This document shows, in pieces, positions 58,353-64,000 of a stretch of DNA of 64,000 bases. The translations under genes were made by a program, and so were the position numbers. Positions within the stretch are counted from its first letter, which is position 1; each line of letters begins with the position of its first letter. Origin of the DNA: Gloeophyllum trabeum ATCC 11539 (taxonomy: Eukaryota > Basidiomycota > Agaricomycetes > Gloeophyllales > Gloeophyllaceae); contig NW_006920416.1 of assembly GCF_000344685.1 (NCBI RefSeq), positions 382,734-446,733 of the forward strand, given 5' to 3'. Under the pieces are notes generated by a model. That model did not search any database. It had not been told where the DNA came from and was given only the letters and a program-made list of their open reading frames with translations.

Positions 58353-59976
58353 ATGGTCGATAAAACAAGCGACATTTTGATATTAGGCGCAGGTTGTTTT
58401 GGCGCATCCACAGCGTACCACCTCCTGAAACGTGGGTTCACTTCGGTGACGGTGGTGGACCGATCCACTGTCTTGCCTGCCCCTGATGGTGCTAGCACAG
58501 ACTTCAACAGAAGTGAGTGTGTGGGTTCGCTTTCAGCAGACAGATCAAATGACGGTTCGAAGTTGTCCGCAGCTCTTATTCAGAACCCTTCTATGCTCGG
58601 TTTGCCCGCGAGGCTATAGCCGCCTGGAAGGATCAGAGCGAATGGGGCGACACTTACCATGAGTAAATCTTCTCAGACCTATCATTCTTCCTCATGTGGC
58701 TGAAGTTCTGTAAGATCCGGTGTGCTAGTTCTGGGCACGGGCGAAAGCTCTTACTGCGACTCAGCATATGACAACGACGTCACTATGGGTGCACGCATCA
58801 CGAATTTCTCCGATGCAGATGGACTGCGTTCCGCATTCCCGCCCAGTATCAAGACAAGCTTCAGCGAAACATCTTCGGGGTACCTGAACTCCGACGGAGG
58901 GTGGGCTAATGCTACGAAAGGGACCTCCCTCATGGTCTCCAAGGTTTTAGCCTTGGGCGGGCGGATCTTGCGTGGTAAAACGGCGAAGAGGCTCCTGCAG
59001 GGGAATGGAAGAACATCAGGCGTAGAATTCAACGATGGAACCACCATACGGGCCGACTTAGTCATAGTGGCTACCGGATCTTGGACGGCCTCTAGTTTCC
59101 CTGAAGTCCAGCTTGGGGACAAATTTATTGCAACTGGGTAAGCACTCTCGTTTCGATTCTCAGGGGGGAACATCATGAAGGAGAAACGTTGCTTAGACAG
59201 AGTGTAGCGACCATCCAACTCACGGCAGAAGAAGCACTCAAGTACAACGACTGTCCCGTCGTACTCGATTTCAAGTCCGGCTTTTACGTCTTTCCAGTTC
59301 GTATAGAACACCTTCATCTCGCTTTGCGTGACATGAATCTCACCACACTAGCCGAACGATGACTATATTCTCAAGATGGCGATTCACGCCGGTGGCTACG
59401 CCAACTTTGAACCGACGCCCCAGTCTACAACACCCATTTCAACCCCGCGGACTATAGGATCGCACGGCGTCGATGGTTTGCGGATACCTAAGGCTATGGC
59501 GAAGGCTCTCCGAGAGCATCTTCGGGCTGTATATCCCGAGCTTGCAGATAAACCATTCAGCGGAACACGCCTGTGCTGGTGAGGACCCCTTGCACATTCC
59601 ACAGCTCAGCGAAGTTGCAAAAATGACACTCCCCTGATGTCAGGTATAATGACACCCCGGACGAGGACTGGGTCATAGGGTACTATCCCGGAGACCAAGG
59701 ACTCATGTTTGCAACCGGCGGGAGTGGTCACGCGTTCAAGGTCAGTGACGACTGGTCCAAATGACAGCAGACATAGCTCACCAATGATGCTTGCAGTTCC
59801 TCCCCGTCATTGGCAGTCTCGTGGCAGACGCTGTTACTGACGACCTTGACCCGTCCCTAAAGCAGAGATTCGCTTTCGACCGAAAGTGCAGAGCTCATGA
59901 CCTCTCCCGATCACTCACGGTGCTCCCGCTCCAGGAGTCCGAGCTCCGTACTGCCGAAGACCTCGTTCCGCAATGA
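58353..59976 (+). CDS. FAD-dependent amine oxidase, fructosyl-amino-acid / sarcosine / pipecolate oxidase type
   Basis: Seven exons, 58353-58516, 58573-58662, 58715-59137, 59197-59296, 59352-59578, 59644-59740 and 59797-59976, give 426 aa. The FAD-binding loop is ILGAGCFGASTAYHLLKRG (GxGxxG) at residues of about 10-28, and the second FAD block is LVIVATGSWT. The C-terminal signature is RLCWYNDTPDEDWVIGYY, MFATGGSGHAFKFLPVIG. These define the DAO family branch that oxidises secondary amines: fructosyl amino acids, sarcosine or L-pipecolate. Flavin is normally covalent through a Cys; the CW pair in RLCWYNDTPD is in the expected position. The first junction is unusual: the best donor (GTGAGT at 58513) is out of phase, and only GTGTGT at 58517 joins correctly, giving FNRSDSYSEPFYARF where relatives have a longer IVRSSY-like stretch. 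No peroxisomal SKL-type end (ends DLVPQ). Confidence 0.85.
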
Positions 59977-60077
59977 CATCAATATCAAAAGCTATATTAT
60001 ACTTTTTACAATACTTTAAATTTATCAAGATACTCGCCTGATCCTCGAAGGATCTCACGTCTAGATGGTTGTACAAT

Positions 60078-63000
60078 TCAAGCTCTTTTACCCACAAACT
60101 CTCGCCAGGAACGGACTTCAGAAGGTATCCGTCCCTCTCTATATCGACGCAAACCACCTTGTGGTATTTTCTTGCCCAAGCTCTCGACGAACAGCTTCGC
60201 ACACCGCGCGTTGTTAATTAACGGTAGACCGAAGTCGACCGCGTTTCTGTGGATCCAGTGAGAAAAGAGAGGTCACCATACGTCACGGAGGACTTACCGT
60301 CTGGCAACGTAATCTTCGTCAGTAGCACTGGTGGCCCGGGACTTAGCCAGATTAATGACGCATTGGATGTCGTATTCATCAAAGACTTCGCGCAGCTTAC
60401 GCTTGTCCTTCGTAGGGAAGAAGATGCGCTTCACCGAGACATACGGCAAGTCGTTGAAGAACTCTTCAACCTCTCGCGAGGAACAGTACAGCTTGAAGCC
60501 CAAGTCTTGGAGACCCTCGACGACGTACCGCATCTCCGGCTGAGTCACGTCGCCGCCGATGAGGATACCGGACTGAGCGGAGGGCACTTTGAAACCGGTA
60601 GTGCTCAGTAGAGCCGCCCAGTAAGCCTCGTGGATATCCTTGCCGAAACTCGCCACTTCGCCCGTACTGGCCATTTCTATACAATGTGTAAGCTTCGAAC
60701 CTCATAGTAACGCATACGAAGGGGAACGTACCACAACCAAGGAAAGGATCGGCACCCGGCAAACGAGTCCAGGAGAACTGGGGCACCTTTATGCAGACAT
60801 AGTCACGCTTCTGAGCCATGAGGTCGACCGGCTCAGGTACGTTCTGGTCAGCGATTGCAGCACTGGCAATCTCGACAAAGTTTTGGCCGAGAACCTTGGA
60901 CACGAAGGGGAACGACCGGGATGCGCGAAGGTTGCACTCGATGACCTTCAGTTGCGACTCCTGGCCCTCCACGTCAGAGTCCTTGCGGATGATCTGCATA
61001 TTGAAGGGCCCAGAAATTTCGAAGGCGGCAGCGACCTTCTGCGCGATCTCCTTCAAGCGAGCCATCTCCGACTCTGACAGACTGAACGGAGGGAGGACCA
61101 ATGTGGCATCTCCAGAATGAACACCAGCATTCTCGACATGCTCAGACACCGCATGAACCAGTAAGCGGCCCTTGTGGGCAACGGCGTCAACATCGATTTC
61201 CTGGGCGTTGTCAATGAACTTGGTGAGAACGACAGGATGTAACGGAGATACGTCCGCGGCGGCCGAGAGATTATAGTCAAGTGCGGCTTCCTCGTAAACG
61301 ACGTTCATAGCTGCGCCAGACAAAACGTAGGACGGGCGAATCAGAACAGGGTACCTGGGCGGACGATGAGTAAAGCGCCGAGGACTTGAGGACTTCAATC
61401 TTACCCAACTCTGCGAGCGAACTCCTTAGCGGCATCTACGCTCGTTACTTCCGTCCACTCGGGTTGATCGACGCCGATGCTATCCAGGATGGACGAGAAC
61501 TTGTGCCGGTCCTCAGCCGAGTCGATCTTCTCGGGGTCAGTACCAAGTACGTTGACATTGTTGTGCTTCAAGCGAAGAGCGATGTTCTGCGGCAATTGGC
61601 CTGGAATATCTACCTTGAGCCCCATGTATATCCCTCCAGGGAAATGACTGACCTCCGACGCTGACTACAACACCACGAGCCTGCTCGAGCTCATAGATAT
61701 CCATAACGCGCTCGAAACCAAGCTCTTCGAAATACAGCCGGTCCGCCTCGTCGAAGTCGGTAGACACCGTCTCCGGGTTGTAATTCACCATGATGGTCTT
61801 GTTCCCCATCTGCCGGAGCTGCCGCGCGCAAGTAACGGCACACCAGTCGAACTCGACGCTGCTCCCGATACGGTACACACCACTGCCAAGCACCATCGTG
61901 CCGTGCTCGTCGAACTCGATGTCGTGCTCGGAGGCGTTGTACGTAGTGTACAGGTAGTTGGTGTGCGCAGGGTATTCGGCGGCGAGCGTGTCGATCCGCT
62001 TGACGAAGGGCGTGATGCCGAAGGACTTACGGTGCGCGCGAATGGCGTCTTCCGACGAGGACACCAGGTCTGCGATGTACGAGTCCGAGAAACCTTGCTT
62101 CTTCGCGCGCTCGATGATCTCCTTGTCCAGGTTCTCGATCGAGCCCGCCGTCTTCAGAGCGTAGACGGTCTGAACGATGTTGTCCAGCTTGTATAAGAAC
62201 CACTATGAAAGTGTTGAGTCAGTAAAGCCACGGACAAGGGCGAAATAGGCTATCTTAGTACCTTGTCAATCTTGGTCAGGTCGTGCAACTGATCTACGGT
62301 GTAATTCTTGTGGAACATGGCGTACGCAATCGCAAACAGCCGCGTATCCGTCGGGTTAGTCAGTGCATCATCAAGATCCTCCGGCTTGACATAAGCCTCG
62401 AAGCCCTTGTACCGCGGGTCGATCTGGCGAATCGCCTTCTGCAGACTCTCCTCGAACGTCCGTCCAATAGCCATGACTTCACCGACGGACTTCATGGACG
62501 ACCCGATGTGGCGGTCAACCTGCGACGAGAACTTCGCCAAGTCCCACTTCGGGATCTTCGTGACGATGTAGTCCAGCGAGGGCTCGAAGCATGCCGTGGT
62601 CGTCTTCGTCACCGCGTTGGGGAGCTCCGGGAGCGTGTGCCCAAGCGCGATTTTAGCAGCCGTGTAAGCAAGCGGGTAGCCCGTTGCTTTGGACGCCAGT
62701 GCACTAAGAAGGGGTTAGCGATGCCACAATAACCGACCGAAGTGCGAAGCCTACCTGGACCGACTCAACCTATTTATAAAGTCGCGACCATTAACCAAAA
62801 TTCTAGACTTATACTAAGAAGCCTTACCGAGCGTTGACTTCGATGACACAGTACTCCATAGAGTGAGGGCTGAGCGCGTATTGGATGTTGCACTCGCCGA
62901 CGACGCCGAGATGCCTGATAACCTTCAACGCAGCAGTACGCAACATATGGTACTGGTCGTCCGGAAGAGTCTGAGAAGGCGCGACGACGATCGATTCACC

Positions 63001-64000
63001 GGTGTGGATGCCGAGCGGATCAAAGTTCTCCATGTTACAGCAGATGATGGTGTTCTGCGAAAATTAGTGTAAGTCGATCCGGGACAAATTCGCTCAGCTA
63101 TTGAATCCTCACATCAGCAGCATCACGGACGACTTCGTATTCCAGTTCTTTCCAGCCTTTCATACTGCGTTCGATCAGGACCTGAGGACTTAGACTAAGA
63201 CTCTTCGCCGCGAGGTCACGGAGTTCATCCGGGTCGTTCGCGAAACCAGATCCAAGACCTCCTAGAGCGTACGCGGACCGCAAAATGACAGGATAACCAA
63301 TCTTTTCAGCAGCGGATAACGCGTCCTTGACCGAAGATACCGCCGTTGATTGCGCAACCGGGATGTCGATCTCTGTCAAATAATAGAGCCGCGAGAGTCA
63401 GTACCAGCACAGAGGACTGAGGCCGAGACCCCGACTCAGACACACGTACTCACCTTTCAGCGCCTGTACAAAGAGATCTCGGTCCTCACTGACTTCCAGA
63501 GTCCTGATAGGCGTGCCGAGTACTTGCACACCGAGCCGCTCGAGCACGCCCATGCGATCCAGCTGAATACCGACGTTCAATGCACTTTGACCACCGAAAG
63601 TAAGCAGAATTCCATCCGGCCGTTCCTTTTCCAAGACGTATGCAACGTAGTCCGCAGTGATAGGCAAAAAGTACACCTCCGAAGCCAACTCATGCGACGT
63701 CTGCCACGTCGCGATGTTCGGGTTAATGAGCACTGCGTCGACGCCTTCCTCCCGAAGTGCCTTTAGCGCCTGAGAGCCAGAGTAGTCGAATTCACCAGCC
63801 TGGCCAATGCTGAGACCACCGCTGCCGACGATAAGAACCTTTTGCACGTCCGGTCGAGGTAGCTTCGGTAAAACCTTTGCAGAGATCTTCCTCGCAAGCT
63901 CAGAAGGGGAGTTCAGGACATGTTCACCGTCCTTGGGGGTATACCCAACTATGGGATCTGCAACTGCACGAGCAATCGGAGTCGGAACTGGGGAAAAGCG
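60078..64000 (-). CDS. CPA2: Carbamoyl-phosphate synthase large chain, arginine-specific type (5' end outside window)
   Basis: Eleven minus-strand exons or parts: >64000-63454, 63372-63113, 63054-62828, 62769-62755 (15 bp), 62703-62262, 62202-61653, 61600-61405, 61354-60732, 60676-60298 and 60246-60078; the last four phases and all others match. Two ATP-grasp halves are present. The first has [56 protein letters not shown] and [16 protein letters not shown]. The second has [55 protein letters not shown] and [15 protein letters not shown]. The C-terminal MGS-like domain ends [16 protein letters not shown]. There is no aspartate transcarbamylase fusion, so this is the arginine-pathway enzyme, working with a small glutaminase subunit to make carbamoyl phosphate, usually in mitochondria. 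The micro-exon supplies LSRSS of the conserved [19 protein letters not shown] block. Confidence 0.95.

Noticed and set aside
1..64000. CRISPR arrays, operons, riboswitches, ribosome-binding sites
   Set aside because: Spliced eukaryotic genes throughout. The only regular repeats are the coding minisatellite and simple tandem duplications.

Overview
This window is nuclear DNA from a filamentous basidiomycete, most likely an Agaricomycete. Almost every gene is cut by many short GT-AG introns of about 49-63 bp. Coding exons are GC-rich, gaps between genes are short, and the families present are typical of mushroom-forming fungi: a 7-TM orphan family, UstYa-like proteins, DUF2235 proteins, SAP/F-box/ankyrin proteins, GH18 and PAL. 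I placed splice sites by hand and kept only models in which the exon phases match. Short intergenic stretches with no recognisable gene are listed as such.

Left part (1-14.3 kb): about 3.2 kb without a recognisable gene, containing a 164-170 bp tandem duplication and a 28-bp CG palindrome. Then come an unknown conserved-looking gene (3228-4194), a single-pass membrane protein (4459-5366), a 7-TM protein (6367-7613), a beta-lactamase-like serine hydrolase (8208-10311) and a divergent pair of UstYa/DUF3328-type genes (10574-11251 minus, 11964-12687 plus).

Middle part (14.3-28.9 kb): the main structural feature is an old head-to-tail duplication of about 7 kb. Unit 1 (about 14.3-21.6 kb) and unit 2 (about 21.7-28.8 kb) each carry a secreted double-psi beta-barrel gene, a DUF2235 hydrolase gene and a cornichon/ERV14 gene in the same order and orientation. 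Unit 1 keeps the barrel gene and has a wrecked ERV14. Unit 2 keeps ERV14 and has a wrecked barrel gene. Both DUF2235 copies keep open exons, but the unit 1 copy has gained a six-unit 42-bp coding minisatellite and a GC splice donor, and the unit 2 copy has no in-frame start codon.

Next (29-39 kb): a second tandem duplication, of F-box genes, with the right-hand copy decayed; a GH18 chitinase-like gene with three micro-exons; an NAD(P)-dependent extended SDR; and an RRM protein on the minus strand.

38.8-44 kb is gene-poor. It contains a 513-bp run of N flanked by two apparently identical 354-bp direct repeats, which is most simply an unmerged contig overlap. Inside the repeat is a 109-bp palindromic MITE-like element.

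Right part (43-64 kb): a small secreted protein, a SAP/F-box/ankyrin-like protein, a convergent classical SDR and cytochrome P450, FCF1/UTP24 (18S rRNA processing; its first coding exon is only ATG), an unresolved stretch, phenylalanine ammonia-lyase, a fructosyl-amino-acid/sarcosine-type FAD oxidase, and the arginine-type carbamoyl-phosphate synthase large chain, whose start lies outside the window. PAL, the amine oxidase and CPS all touch amino-acid nitrogen metabolism, but nothing in the sequence shows co-regulation.
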